DNA from: Actinotalea sp. Marseille-Q4924
GTDB lineage: Bacteria > Actinomycetota > Actinomycetes > Actinomycetales > Cellulomonadaceae
NCBI RefSeq assembly: GCF_916618755.1
Contig: NZ_CAKAKB010000003.1
Location: 930,001 to 994,000 of the forward strand
DNA: 64,000 nucleotides
Direction of reading: 5' to 3'
Positions 45,744-54,820 of this stretch are shown here, one piece after another; the stretch's first letter is position 1, and each line of letters begins with the position of its first letter. A program made the position numbers and the translations under genes. Under the pieces are notes generated by a model. That model saw nothing but the letters and a program-made list of their open reading frames with translations, had not been told where the DNA came from and ran no database searches.

Positions 45744-46789
45744 GCCACGAGCACACCCCGCAGATCGGCGGGGCCACCGCCGGCGGGCAGGACCTCGCCC
45801 GGCCCGACGGCGCCGTGCCCGCGCGGTTCGACGACCCCGGTCTGCCGGAGCACAGGCTGCGCCAGGCCGACATCGACCCCGCGGCCGACAAGCGCGCCGA
45901 GCGGCAGGTCGTCGCGATGTTCGCGCTGTCCGTCATCGGCACGATCGGCTTCCTCGTCGCGTACTTCGCGTTGCCGCCCGGCGAGACGGTCGCCAGCATG
46001 CGCGTGTCCAACATCGCGCTCGGACTCAGCCTGTTCCTCGCGATGTTCGGCATCGGCGCCGCCGCCGTCCACTGGGCGAAGACGCTGATGTCCGACCACG
46101 AGCGCCAGGAGGCGCGCCACCCGCAGCGCAGCGACGCCGCGGTGCGCGCGGGCGCGATCAGCGCGCTGCGCGACGGCACCGAGGAGTCCGGGATCGGCCG
46201 ACGGGGCGTGCTCAAGGGCGCCGTCGTGTCCGCCGTGGCGCTCGCACCGCTCACGGTCGCCGTCCCGCTCATCGGGGAGGTCGGCGGAGACTGGAACGTC
46301 AGCAAGTTCCGCCACACGCTCTGGGAGCGCGGCAAGCGCCTGGCTCGGGACCCGTCCGGGGAGCCGATCCGCGCCGCGGACGTCACGATCGGCTCGGTCT
46401 TCCACGTCATCCCGGAGAACCTCCGCGAGGCGGACCACTGGATCGAGGAGAAGGCCAAGGCCGTCGTCCTCATGGTGCGCATGGACCCGCGCGACCTCAC
46501 CGAGCCTCCGGAGCGCGAGGGCTGGTCCTACGACGGCATCGTCGCCTACTCCAAGATCTGCACGCACGTGGGCTGCCCCGTCGCCCTCTACGAGCAGCAG
46601 ACGCACCACCTCCTGTGCCCCTGCCACCAGTCGACCTTCGACATGTCGGACGGCGCAAGGGTCGTCTTCGGCCCCGCCAGCCGGCCGCTGCCGCAGCTGC
46701 CGATCACGGTCGACGACGAGGGCTACCTCATCGCGCAGGACGACTTCGACGAACCGATCGGTCCGAGCTACTGGGAGCGGCTGAGATGA
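45740..46789 (+). CDS. qcrA: Rieske iron-sulfur subunit of the bc1 complex
   Basis: 349 residues. Three membrane helices (about 55-75, 90-112 and 165-185) precede the Rieske domain, in which CTHVGCPVALY and LLCPCHQSTFD supply two Cys and two His ligands for the [2Fe-2S] cluster, plus the disulfide cysteines. It oxidises menaquinol and hands electrons to QcrC. Three helices are typical of actinobacterial QcrA, which is longer than the proteobacterial subunit. The stop overlaps the qcrB ATG (ATGA). Confidence 0.96.
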   Translation: MSHEHTPQIGGATAGGQDLARPDGAVPARFDDPGLPEHRLRQADIDPAADKRAERQVVAMFALSVIGTIGFLVAYFALPPGETVASMRVSNIALGLSLFLAMFGIGAAAVHWAKTLMSDHERQEARHPQRSDAAVRAGAISALRDGTEESGIGRRGVLKGAVVSAVALAPLTVAVPLIGEVGGDWNVSKFRHTLWERGKRLARDPSGEPIRAADVTIGSVFHVIPENLREADHWIEEKAKAVVLMVRMDPRDLTEPPEREGWSYDGIVAYSKICTHVGCPVALYEQQTHHLLCPCHQSTFDMSDGARVVFGPASRPLPQLPITVDDEGYLIAQDDFDEPIGPSYWERLR

Positions 46790-48516
46790 GCACTGTGAAC
46801 CGCGCCGCGGGCGGTACGGCTGACTACCTCGACCAGCGGACCGGCATCGGCCTGGCGGTCAAGAGCTTCGCCCGGAAGATCTTCCCCGACCACTGGTCCT
46901 TCCTCCTCGGCGAGATCGCCCTCTACTCCTTCGTCGTGCTGCTCATCAGCGGCGTGTTCCTCACGATGTTCTTCGTGCCGAGCATGGAGCTGGTCACCTA
47001 CGAAGGCCCGTTCGCCCCCATGAACGGCGTGGAGATGTCCGAGGCCTTCGCCTCGACGCTCGTGCTGTCGTTCGAGGTGACCGGCGGCCTGCTCATGCGG
47101 CAGATCCACCACTGGGCCGCGCTGCTCTTCATGGCGTCGATCGTCACGCACATGATGCGGGTGTTCTTCACCGGGGCCTTCCGCAAGCCGCGCGAGATCA
47201 ACTGGCTCGTCGGCTTCGTGCTCATGATTCTCGGCCTCGCCGCCGGCTTCAGCGGCTACTCCCTGCCCGACGACGTCCTGTCGGGCAACGGTCTCCGGAT
47301 CACCGACGGCGTCGTGAAGTCGATCCCTGTGATCGGCAGCTACATGTCGTACATGATCTTCGGTGGGGAGTTCCCCGGCGAGCACATCATCCCGCGGCTC
47401 TTCACCCTCCACATCCTCGTCATCCCGGGCCTGATCCTCGCCCTCATCGGGCTCCACCTGCTCATGGTCGTGCTGCACAAGCACACCCAGTACCCCGGGC
47501 CGGGACGCACCGACCGCAACGTCGTCGGCTACCCGCTCTTCCCGGTGTACGTCGCCAAGGCCGGCGGCTTCTTCTTCATCGTCTTCGGTGTCATCGCCCT
47601 CATGTCGGGCACGATGACGATCAACCCCGTCTGGAACTACGGCCCGTACGACCCGTCACCGGTCGGCGCCGGGGCCCAGCCCGACTGGTACATGCTCTTC
47701 CTCGAGGGAGCCCTGCGCATGATGCCCGGCGCGGGCACGGAGTGGGTGATCGCCGGGTACACCCTGTCGCTCAACGTCCTCATCCCCGCCGTGGTCGTCC
47801 CGGGTCTGCTGTTCACAGCGCTCGCGCTGTACCCGTTCATCGAGGCCTGGGCCTCGGGCGACAAGCGCGAGCACCACGTCCTGGACCGGCCGCGGAACGC
47901 CCCGGTGCGCACGGCGAGCGGCGTGGCGATCCTCACCGCCTTCTTCGTGCTGCTGGTGGCGGGCGCGAACGACCTCATCGCCACGCACTTCGCCCTGTCC
48001 CTCAACGACCTGACGCGAGTGTTCCGGGTCCTGATCTTCGTCGCCCCGGTGATCGCCTTCGTCGTGACGAAGCGGATCTGCCTGGGGCTGCAGCGCAAGG
48101 ACCGGGAGCTCGTCCTCCACGGCCACGAGACGGGTCGGATCGTCCGCTTCGCCAACGGCGAGTACGTCGAGGTGCACAAGCCGCTCGACCCGTACGAGCG
48201 CTGGCTCCGCGTCAACTACGACGCGCGCAGGCCGCTCGAGCTGCTGCCGGCGGAGGACGAGCGGGGCGTGCGCCGCAAGGGCTACCGCCGCGACGCGCTG
48301 CGGGCACGGGTCTCGCGCTTCTTCTACGAGGACCGGGTCGAGCCGGTCACGCCCGCGGAGCTCACTGCCGCGCAGTCCCATGGCGAGCACGACGCCCTGG
48401 GTGGTGCGGAGCACGGTGACTCGACGCTGCTCGAAGCCGCCGCGAACATCAAGCCGGAGCACGGCGGGGCGACCGCCGGTGAGGTCGTCGCGGGTTCCCG
48501 GACTCCGCGGCACTGA
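46786..48516 (+). CDS. qcrB: Cytochrome b subunit of the bc1 complex
   Basis: 576 residues. The N-terminal eight-helix cytochrome b region has the haem-ligating histidines in MRQIHHWAALLFM and LHILVIPGLIL, the Qo-site GFSGYSLPDDVLSG, and the PDWY motif (AQPDWYMLFLEG). A cytosolic C-terminal extension of about 150 residues, rich in charged residues, is typical of actinobacteria. It carries the menaquinol oxidation and reduction sites. It is the last gene of the qcrCAB cluster. Confidence 0.96.
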   Translation: MSTVNRAAGGTADYLDQRTGIGLAVKSFARKIFPDHWSFLLGEIALYSFVVLLISGVFLTMFFVPSMELVTYEGPFAPMNGVEMSEAFASTLVLSFEVTGGLLMRQIHHWAALLFMASIVTHMMRVFFTGAFRKPREINWLVGFVLMILGLAAGFSGYSLPDDVLSGNGLRITDGVVKSIPVIGSYMSYMIFGGEFPGEHIIPRLFTLHILVIPGLILALIGLHLLMVVLHKHTQYPGPGRTDRNVVGYPLFPVYVAKAGGFFFIVFGVIALMSGTMTINPVWNYGPYDPSPVGAGAQPDWYMLFLEGALRMMPGAGTEWVIAGYTLSLNVLIPAVVVPGLLFTALALYPFIEAWASGDKREHHVLDRPRNAPVRTASGVAILTAFFVLLVAGANDLIATHFALSLNDLTRVFRVLIFVAPVIAFVVTKRICLGLQRKDRELVLHGHETGRIVRFANGEYVEVHKPLDPYERWLRVNYDARRPLELLPAEDERGVRRKGYRRDALRARVSRFFYEDRVEPVTPAELTAAQSHGEHDALGGAEHGDSTLLEAAANIKPEHGGATAGEVVAGSRTPRH

Positions 48517-48545
48517 TCGTCTTTCCGTGCTGGAATAGCAGGCGG

Positions 48546-48593
48546 GGCCACCCCTGAGGTGGCCGGGGCCGGAGGGCGTCTCGCCCTCCGGCC
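48546..48593 (+). terminator. Tandem hairpins between qcrB and sodA
   Basis: A 7-bp stem (GGCCACC/GGTGGCC, loop CCTGA) at 48546-48564 is followed by an 11-bp perfect stem (GGCCGGAGGGC, loop GTCTC) at 48567-48593 and then CTTTCC. The second is a convincing terminator of the qcr operon. If a TGGAAT hexamer at about 48531 is the sodA promoter, the hairpins would lie in the sodA leader. Confidence 0.75.
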
Positions 48594-48646
48594 CTTTCCG
48601 CAGGACCGAGACGCCGCCCGCACGGGCACGACCGGAGGAGCACCAG

Positions 48647-49276
48647 ATGGCTGACTACACCCTTCCCGACCTTCCCTACGACTACGCGGCCCTTGAGCCC
48701 CACATCTCCGGGCGCATCATGGAGCTCCACCACGACAAGCATCACGCCGCCTACGTGGCGGGGGCGAACACGGCGCTGGAGAAGCTCGCCGAGGCGCGCG
48801 AGTCCGGCGCCTTCGACGCCATCAACCTCTACGAGAAGAACCTCGCGTTCAACCTCGGCGGCCACGTCAACCACAGCGCCTTCTGGGAGAACCTCTCCCC
48901 CGACGGCGGTGACGGCCCGACCGGCGAGCTCGCGGCGGCGATCGACGAGTTCTTCGGGTCGTTCGAGGGCTTCCAGAAGCACTTCGCAGCGACGGCGCTC
49001 GGGATCCAGGGCTCCGGGTGGGCGATCCTGGCCTGGGACTCGGTCGGTCAGAAGCTCGGCGTGTTCCAGCTCTACGACCAGCAGGGCAATTTCCCCCTGG
49101 GGATCGTCCCGGTCGTCCTCCTGGACATGTGGGAGCACGCCTTCTACCTCGACTACGTCAACGTCAAGGCGGACTACGTCAAGGCGTGGTGGAACATCGT
49201 CAACTGGGCCGACGCGGCGCAGCGCTTCGAGCGCGCGCGCACCCAGACCGCCGGGCTCATCGTACCCGGACGCTGA
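48647..49276 (+). CDS. sodA: Superoxide dismutase (Fe/Mn family)
   Basis: 209 residues. It dismutates superoxide to peroxide and oxygen. Metal ligands appear in order: His in [13 protein letters not shown], His in HVNHSAFW, and Asp and His in [15 protein letters not shown]. No signal peptide is visible, though actinobacterial SodA can be exported without one. Fe or Mn preference cannot be decided from sequence. The ATG at 48647 has GGAGGAG about 6 bases upstream. It sits between the bc1 genes and the oxidase operon. Confidence 0.96.
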   Translation: MADYTLPDLPYDYAALEPHISGRIMELHHDKHHAAYVAGANTALEKLAEARESGAFDAINLYEKNLAFNLGGHVNHSAFWENLSPDGGDGPTGELAAAIDEFFGSFEGFQKHFAATALGIQGSGWAILAWDSVGQKLGVFQLYDQQGNFPLGIVPVVLLDMWEHAFYLDYVNVKADYVKAWWNIVNWADAAQRFERARTQTAGLIVPGR

Positions 49277-49324
49277 GCGGCTGACCGCTGCCGGCTGCCG
49301 GCCGGACACGGATCCGCCGCACCA

Positions 49325-49362
49325 CCGACGGCGTCGCCCCCGCAGCGGGGCGGCGCCGTCGG
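49325..49362 (+). terminator. Terminator after sodA
   Basis: CCGACGGCG and CGCCGTCGG form a 9-bp outer stem, with inner GCCCC/GGGGC pairing. It begins about 50 bases after the sodA stop. Confidence 0.7.
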
Positions 49363-49462
49363 CGCGTCACGCCCTCGTCGCGGCTCGGCGTCGCGGCGTA
49401 GACGTGCGTGGGCGTCGCCGTCGCCGGTCTGGCCCACGGCGCGCTGCAGACGGGTACGACGA

Positions 49463-49490
49463 AGGGGCCGGGAAGTGCGCCCCGGCCCCT
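49463..49490 (-). terminator. Terminator of the ctaCDF operon
   Basis: AGGGGCCGGG and CCCGGCCCCT form a 10-bp stem with an 8-base loop, about 55 bases past the ctaF stop. Its symmetry allows it to act on both strands. Confidence 0.75.
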
Positions 49491-49545
49491 CTGTCGTGCT
49501 CTGCCCGCCGAGGCGGCCGCACCGGCGGCTCGCCCCTCCGGTGCG

Positions 49546-49944
49546 TCAGTGCGCGTGCTGCCCGCGGGAGAACTCGAAGACCCAGCCGATCAGGGCGATG
49601 ACGGCCACCGCGGCGCCGATGAAGAACAGCCACCAGCCGACAGCCAGGGCCGCGAAGCAGATGGCCGCCGAGAGCCCCACCACGAAGGGCCACCAGCTCC
49701 AGGGCGAGTAGACGCCCTGCTCCCCCGCTCCCTGCTCGACCTCGGCGTACGGGTCGTCCTCCGGCCGTGCGTCGATCCGCCGGGCGACGAGCGCGAGGTA
49801 GAAGCCGATCATCGCTGTGAGCCCGGCCGTGAGGAGCAGCGCGGCGGTGCCGACCGGCTCCCAGCCGCTCCAGAAGCCGTAGACGAGCCAGATGAAGACG
49901 AAGAACGGCGTCAGGATGACGAAGAGCCTCGTCTCGGTCCTCAT
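49546..49944 (-). CDS. ctaF: Actinobacterial cytochrome c oxidase subunit IV
   Basis: 132 residues with four hydrophobic helices: about 5-25, 32-52, 82-100 and 104-124. The motif [16 protein letters not shown] is typical of CtaF, an actinobacteria-specific oxidase subunit needed for assembly of the bc1-aa3 supercomplex. The ATG overlaps the ctaD stop (ATGA), giving the operon order ctaC-ctaD-ctaF. Confidence 0.92.
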   Translation of the reverse strand: MRTETRLFVILTPFFVFIWLVYGFWSGWEPVGTAALLLTAGLTAMIGFYLALVARRIDARPEDDPYAEVEQGAGEQGVYSPWSWWPFVVGLSAAICFAALAVGWWLFFIGAAVAVIALIGWVFEFSRGQHAH

Positions 49945-51773
49945 CGCTGGCCCTCCTCGTCGTCACGTGCCGGACGGTCCTCCGGGCGAGGCCCGTCGTC
50001 GATGATGGTCGCCGACGACTGCTCGGGGTGGGCGTCGCCCGTCGCGAGCCGCTCCCGGCCCAGGGCGGTCTGACCGCGGCGGTCGGCCTCCCAGTCGAAC
50101 GGGCCGTCGGAGTCCGGCTCGACGTGGTCCATCGCCGCCACCTCCGGGTGGTGCAGGTCGAACGCGGGACGCTCAGAACGGATGCGCGGCAACGACGTGA
50201 AGTTGTGCCGCGGCGGCGGGCAGGACGTCGCCCACTCCAGGGAGTTCCCGTACCCCCACGGGTCGTCCACGACCACGCGGGGCGCGGTGCGCCACGTGAC
50301 GTAGACGTTCCACAGGAAGGGCAGGGTCGAGGCCGCGAGGATGAACGAGCCGACCGTGGAGAGCTGGTTCATCCAGGTGAAGCCGTCCTCGGGCATGTAG
50401 TCCGGGTAACGCCGCGGCATGCCCACGACGCCCAGCCAGTGCTGCACGAGGAACGTCGCGTGGAAGCCGAAGAACAGCAGCCAGAAGTGGATCTTGCCGA
50501 GGCGCTCGTCGAGCATCCGACCGGTGAACTTCGGCCACCAGAAGTAGAAGCCGGCGAACATCGCGAAGACGACGGTGCCGAAGACGACGTAGTGGAAGTG
50601 GGCCACGACGAAGTAGGTGTCGGTGACGTGGAAGTCGAGCGGCGGCGAGGCCAGGATGACGCCGGTCAGACCGCCGAAGAGGAACGTCACCAGGAAGCCG
50701 ATCGACCAGAGCATGGGCGTCTCGAACGTCAGCTTGCCGCGCCACATGGTCCCGATCCAGTTGAAGAACTTCACACCGGTGGGGACGGCGATGAGCATCG
50801 TCATGAGCGCGAAGAACGGCAGGAGGACCGCACCCGTCGCGTACATGTGGTGCGCCCATACCGTGACGGAGAGGGCGGCGATGGCGATCGTCGCGTAGAC
50901 GAGGCCCTTGTAGCCGAACAGCGGCTTGCGGCTGAAGACCGGGAAGACCTCGGAGACGATGCCGAAGAACGGGATGGCGATGATGTAGACCTCGGGGTGC
51001 CCGAAGAACCAGAACAGGTGCTGCCAGAGCATGGCGCCCCCGTTCTCGGGGTTGAACACCTGCGCGCCCAGCCGACGGTCCGCTCCGAGGGCGAACAGCG
51101 CCGCGGCCAGCGGGGGGAACGCCATGATCACGAGCAGGCTCGTGACGAGGATGTTCCAGGTGAAGATCGGCATCCGGAACATCGTCATGCCGGGGGCACG
51201 CATCGTGATGATCGTGGTGATGAAGTTGACGGCACCGAGGATCGTGCCGAAGCCACCGAGCGCCAGGCCGAAGACCCAGAGGTCACCACCCAGGCCCGGG
51301 GAGAACGTCGTGCTCGACAGCGGCGCGTAGGCGAACCACCCGAAGGACGCCGCGCCCTGCGGCGTGAAGAACCCCGAGACGGCGATGAGGCCGCCCCAGA
51401 AGTACATCCAGTAGGCGAGCATGTTGAGCCGCGGGAACGCGACGTCGGGGGCACCGATCTGCAGGGGCATGATGACGTTCGCGAAGCCCGCGAACAGCGG
51501 TGTCGCGAACAGCAGCAGCATGATCGTGCCGTGCATCGTGAAGAGCTGGTTGTACTGCTCCTTGCTCTGCAGCACCTGCATCCCCGGCACGAACAGCTCG
51601 GCGCGGATGATCAGCGCCATGAGACCGCCGACGGCGAAGAAGAAGAAGGAGGAGATGAGGTAGAGGTAGCCGATGGTCTTGTGGTCGGTGGAGGTGAGCC
51701 ACTTCACCACCGTCCGTCCCCTCGTCTGACGCCGGGGCGCCAGCCCGGGGACCCGTTCGATCTGCGCGACCAT
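49941..51773 (-). CDS. ctaD: Cytochrome c oxidase subunit I (aa3-type)
   Basis: 610 residues with twelve membrane helices. It holds haem a, the haem a3/CuB centre and the proton channels. Visible signatures: [11 protein letters not shown] (haem a His), [13 protein letters not shown] (CuB His and the cross-linked Tyr), AHHMYATG, and [13 protein letters not shown] (haem ligands). The K-channel Lys lies in [12 protein letters not shown] hydrophilic C-terminal tail of about 70 residues is usual in actinobacteria. The ATG shares a base with the ctaC stop. Confidence 0.97.
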   Translation of the reverse strand: MVAQIERVPGLAPRRQTRGRTVVKWLTSTDHKTIGYLYLISSFFFFAVGGLMALIIRAELFVPGMQVLQSKEQYNQLFTMHGTIMLLLFATPLFAGFANVIMPLQIGAPDVAFPRLNMLAYWMYFWGGLIAVSGFFTPQGAASFGWFAYAPLSSTTFSPGLGGDLWVFGLALGGFGTILGAVNFITTIITMRAPGMTMFRMPIFTWNILVTSLLVIMAFPPLAAALFALGADRRLGAQVFNPENGGAMLWQHLFWFFGHPEVYIIAIPFFGIVSEVFPVFSRKPLFGYKGLVYATIAIAALSVTVWAHHMYATGAVLLPFFALMTMLIAVPTGVKFFNWIGTMWRGKLTFETPMLWSIGFLVTFLFGGLTGVILASPPLDFHVTDTYFVVAHFHYVVFGTVVFAMFAGFYFWWPKFTGRMLDERLGKIHFWLLFFGFHATFLVQHWLGVVGMPRRYPDYMPEDGFTWMNQLSTVGSFILAASTLPFLWNVYVTWRTAPRVVVDDPWGYGNSLEWATSCPPPRHNFTSLPRIRSERPAFDLHHPEVAAMDHVEPDSDGPFDWEADRRGQTALGRERLATGDAHPEQSSATIIDDGPRPEDRPARDDEEGQR

Positions 51774-52675
51774 CAGCCCTCAGTTCCTTCCACGGCGCCG
51801 CCCTCACCGGACGGGATCGCGTTGTCGTCGCCACCGTTCTGGTCACGGTCGAGCTCGGGCCCGAGACGGCCGGTCTGGCCCGCCTCGCGGAGCGACTCGA
51901 TGTGCTGCGCGTACTCCTCCTGGGAGACGACGGCGACGTTGAACAGCATGCCGGAGTGGTGCTCGCCGCAGAACTCGGCGCACTTGCCCGCGTAGACGCC
52001 CTCGGCCGTCGGGACCACCTGGAACACCCGGACGTCCTGCGGGAACATGTCCTTCTTGTACAGGAACGCCGGCACCCAGAACGAGTGGATGACGTCGCGT
52101 GATCGCAGGTGGAACTCCACCCGCTGGTCCACCGGCAGGTACAGCGTCGGCAGGGTCTCGGGGTTGCCCGGTGCACCGACGTCCGCGACATGGACCCCCG
52201 TGTCCCAGACCTCCTCGTCGAGGTAGTTGAAGTCCCAGCTCCACTGCTTGCCGTAGACCTCGACCGTGAGGTCCGGCTCCGCGCTGGTGTCCTCGAGGGC
52301 GCTCATGTCCCTGGCGGTGTACGCGAACAGCACGCCGATCATGAGGACGGGGATGACCGTGTACATGATCTCCAGCGGCACGTGGTACCGGAACTGGACC
52401 GGCAGGACGTCGTCGTCCTTGCGCTTCCGGTACACGGCGACGCACCAGAGGATGAGACCCCAGACGATGATGCCGACCGCGAGGGCAGCGATCCAGGAGC
52501 CGACCCAGAGGTTGGTCACCCGCTCCGTCTGGTTGGTCACCTGCGTGCCGTCGTCGGTGCCGGGCAGCCAGCCGCGCTGGGCCTCGGTGGAGCAGCCGGT
52601 CACCGCGATCGCCACGACGGCGGTCAGGACCGCGGTCCTGGTGGCGCCCCAGCGACGGCGTCGGGGGTGTTGCAC
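51773..52675 (-). CDS. ctaC: Cytochrome c oxidase subunit II (aa3-type), lipoprotein
   Basis: 300 residues. A lipobox AVTGC puts the lipidated Cys at about residue 28. Two membrane helices (about 55-78 and 100-122) precede a cupredoxin domain. The CuA site is [12 protein letters not shown], with a further His in [10 protein letters not shown], and the electron-entry region is [12 protein letters not shown] chose the GTG at 52675 because AGAGAGG lies 9 bases upstream; the GTG two codons earlier (52681) is almost as good. A TAGGCT -10-like box at 52811-52806 would give a leader of about 125 bases. Confidence 0.95.
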   Translation of the reverse strand: MQHPRRRRWGATRTAVLTAVVAIAVTGCSTEAQRGWLPGTDDGTQVTNQTERVTNLWVGSWIAALAVGIIVWGLILWCVAVYRKRKDDDVLPVQFRYHVPLEIMYTVIPVLMIGVLFAYTARDMSALEDTSAEPDLTVEVYGKQWSWDFNYLDEEVWDTGVHVADVGAPGNPETLPTLYLPVDQRVEFHLRSRDVIHSFWVPAFLYKKDMFPQDVRVFQVVPTAEGVYAGKCAEFCGEHHSGMLFNVAVVSQEEYAQHIESLREAGQTGRLGPELDRDQNGGDDNAIPSGEGGAVEGTEG

Positions 52676-52805
52676 GTCCACACGCGCCTCTCTGTCACTC
52701 GTCCCCGGCACGGGCGCCCAGGGCCGCCGCAACGTCGCGCTGCGGCGGGCCGCCGGGCCACCGGTCGGCAGCGCCGCACCCGGGACCTTGGTCCTCGTCG
52801 AGCGC

Positions 52806-52811
52806 AGCCTA
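52806..52811 (-). promoter_or_regulatory. -10 box of the ctaCDF operon
   Basis: TAGGCT on the minus strand, about 130 bases before the ctaC start. The 268-bp divergent region also holds the leaderless promoter of the cysteine-desulfurase-like gene. Confidence 0.4.
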
Positions 52812-52931
52812 TCGCGGGACCACGGGCCCTCCCTCCCCCGGTCCGGACCTGGCGCGTCGCACCGGCTGACCCGTCTCAGGCGCACCACAGCACGGCCGGG
52901 TCGACGCGACGCCGGAGGCTCCGCGGGCACC

Positions 52932-52937
52932 TATCGT
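52932..52937 (+). promoter_or_regulatory. Leaderless-type -10 box of the cysteine-desulfurase-like gene
   Basis: TATCGT ends 6 bases before the GTG at 52944, and no Shine-Dalgarno is present. Confidence 0.55.
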
Positions 52938-52943
52938 GGCGGC

Positions 52944-54083
52944 GTGGAGCACGCTCGCGTCTACCTCGACGCCGCCGGTCGGGCGCCCCTGCACGCGGCG
53001 GCCGTGGAGGCCTGGCGGGCGGCCGAGGCGGAGGGGTGGGCCGACCCTCGCGGGCTGCACGCCGAGGGCCGCCGGGCACGGCTGCTCCTGGAGGGGGCCA
53101 GGGAGTCGCTCGCTGCGTCGCTCGGGTGCCGCACCGAGGAGGTCCACCTCCTCGCCTCCCACACCGCGGCACTGCACGGCGGGGTCCTCTCGGTGACACG
53201 CGCGCGGCGACGGACCGGGACGCGGGTCGTGGCCTCTGCGGTCGAGCGGGCCGCGGTCCACGCCGCCGCGCGCTTCCTCGACGCCGACGGGCCGGCGGCC
53301 GTGCCCGTGGACGCGACCGGCCGCGTCGACCTCGATGCCTGGCGCGATGCCGTCTCGGCACCGGGCGTCGCCCTGGCGGCGCTCCAGCACGCGAACGGCG
53401 AGGTCGGCACGGTACAGCCCCTCACGGAGGCGCTCGCCGCCACCCGGCAGCACGGCGTGCCCCTCCTGGTCGACGCCGGCGCGAGCGTCGGGCACCTGCC
53501 CGTGCCCCCCGAGTGGGACGTGATCACCGCTGACCCGGCCGCGTGGGGCGGCCCGGCCGGCGTGGGTGTGCTGGCCGTGCGGTCCAGGACCCGGACGGTC
53601 CCTGCCTGGCCCGAGGACGAGGACACGTGGTCACCGGGAGGCGTGAGCGTCCCGGCGGCGTTCGCGGCCGCCGTGTCGCTGGCGGCGGTCCTGCGCGACC
53701 GGGAGGAGGAGGAGCGCCGTCGGCGGGCCCTGGTCGACCGGCTGCGTGGACGGGTCTCGCGCGAGGTGCCCGACGTCGAGGTCGTGGGCGACCCGGCCGA
53801 GCGCCTGCCGCACGTCGTGACGTTCTCCTGCCTCTACGTCGACGGCGAGGCGCTGCTCGGCGAGCTGGACCGCCACGGGTTCGCGGTCGGGTCGGGATCG
53901 GCGTGCACCTCCTCGGCGCAGGAGCCGAGCCACGTGCTCGCCGCGATGGGCGCGCTCACCCACGGGAACGTCCGGATCGGGCTGCACCGGACGACGACCG
54001 CGGAGGACGTGGACAGGTTCTGCGACGTGCTGCCCGGCGCCGTCGCCCACGTCCGCGGCCTGACGGGGGCGACGGGTCTGTGA
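52944..54083 (+). CDS. Cysteine desulfurase-like class V PLP-fold protein lacking the PLP lysine
   Basis: 379 residues with the NifS/IscS layout: VYLDAAGRAPLH at the N-terminus, LQHANGEVGTVQP, VPLLVDAGASVGHLPV, and the mobile Cys loop GSGSACTSSAQEPSH with Cys321. At the PLP site, where desulfurases have SAHK, this protein reads ADPAAWGGPAGVG, so both the His and the Schiff-base Lys are replaced (Ala200 aligns with Lys). The usual Gln of DxQS is also missing. The translation contains no lysine at all. It therefore cannot use normal PLP chemistry; it may be a pseudoenzyme, scaffold or sulfur carrier. The GTG is leaderless, and the stop overlaps the TusA-like gene. Confidence 0.87.
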   Translation: MEHARVYLDAAGRAPLHAAAVEAWRAAEAEGWADPRGLHAEGRRARLLLEGARESLAASLGCRTEEVHLLASHTAALHGGVLSVTRARRRTGTRVVASAVERAAVHAAARFLDADGPAAVPVDATGRVDLDAWRDAVSAPGVALAALQHANGEVGTVQPLTEALAATRQHGVPLLVDAGASVGHLPVPPEWDVITADPAAWGGPAGVGVLAVRSRTRTVPAWPEDEDTWSPGGVSVPAAFAAAVSLAAVLRDREEEERRRRALVDRLRGRVSREVPDVEVVGDPAERLPHVVTFSCLYVDGEALLGELDRHGFAVGSGSACTSSAQEPSHVLAAMGALTHGNVRIGLHRTTTAEDVDRFCDVLPGAVAHVRGLTGATGL

Positions 54084-54364
54084 GCGTCGTCGTCGACGCC
54101 CGCGGCCTCCTGTGCCCGCTGCCGGTGATCCGCCTCGCCGCCGCCGCGCGGGACCTGCCCGACGGCACCCGCGTCACCGTCCTGTGGACGGACCGCGCCG
54201 CCGAGCACGACATCCCCGCGTGGGCCCGCCTGCGCGGCCACCGCGTCGTCACGGACACCGACGACGACGGCGACGGTCCTGCGACGCACGCGCCGGTCGG
54301 CCGCACGACGGTCCTGCTCGGGACGCACGACGGGCCGGCACCCGCAGGTACCGGCCCGTCGTGA
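54080..54364 (+). CDS. TusA-like sulfur carrier protein
   Basis: 94 residues. VDARGLLCPLPVIRLAAAARD carries the TusA signature CPxP with Cys12, the persulfide-bearing residue of sulfur relay proteins; the helix-strand core ends near HDIPAWARLRGHRV. The GTG overlaps the stop of the desulfurase-like gene (GTGA), so the two are translated together and may act as donor and acceptor. A Gly/Asp-rich tail is atypical. The target pathway (tRNA thiolation, Fe-S assembly or cofactor sulfuration) is unknown. Confidence 0.83.
   Translation: MSVVVDARGLLCPLPVIRLAAAARDLPDGTRVTVLWTDRAAEHDIPAWARLRGHRVVTDTDDDGDGPATHAPVGRTTVLLGTHDGPAPAGTGPS
54327..54362. terminator. Bidirectional terminator between tusA-like and erpA-like genes
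   Basis: ACGACGGGCCGG and CCGGCCCGTCGT form a perfect 12-bp stem with a 12-base loop. It overlaps the end of the TusA-like gene and lies 13 bases past the stop of the convergent ErpA-like gene. Confidence 0.8.
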
Positions 54365-54374
54365 TGCCCGTCGC

Positions 54375-54725
54375 TCAGGCGAAGGAGCCGCCGCACGCGC
54401 AGGACGAGCCTGCGTTGGGGTTGTCGATCGTGAAGCCCTGCTTCTCGATCGTGTCGGCGAAGTCGATCGTCGCGCCCTCGAGGTAGGGGACGCTCATCCG
54501 GTCGACGACGACCTCGACGCCGTCGTAGTCCTTGACGGCGTCGCCGTCGAGCACGCGCTCGTCGAAGTACAGCTGGTAGATCAGGCCGGAGCACCCGCCG
54601 GGCTGCACCGCCACGCGCAGGCGAAGGTCGTCGCGGCCCTCCTGCTCGAGCAGCGTGCGCACCTTCCCGGCGGCGACGTCGGTCAGGATCACGCCGTGGG
54701 TCGACGTCTGGGTGGTCTCGCTCAT
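54375..54725 (-). CDS. Iron-sulfur cluster insertion protein (ErpA/HesB family)
   Basis: 116 residues. An A-type Fe-S carrier: the three conserved cysteines occur in PGGCSGLIYQL and in the C-terminal SSCACGGSFA. It should receive clusters from the Suf system and insert them into targets such as quinolinate synthase or respiratory proteins encoded nearby. The ATG at 54725 begins MSETTQTSTHGVILTD. M. tuberculosis has an equivalent gene (Rv2204c) next to a glycerate kinase, as here. Confidence 0.93.
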   Translation of the reverse strand: MSETTQTSTHGVILTDVAAGKVRTLLEQEGRDDLRLRVAVQPGGCSGLIYQLYFDERVLDGDAVKDYDGVEVVVDRMSVPYLEGATIDFADTIEKQGFTIDNPNAGSSCACGGSFA

Positions 54726-54820
54726 CGTGTCTCCGCAGCATCTCGGGGGCTGTCGTCGGTGCCAACGCATCGCCGGCCCGCCCGTGTTCCCGTCCAGGGT
54801 ACGACCCCGGAGGTGGGACC

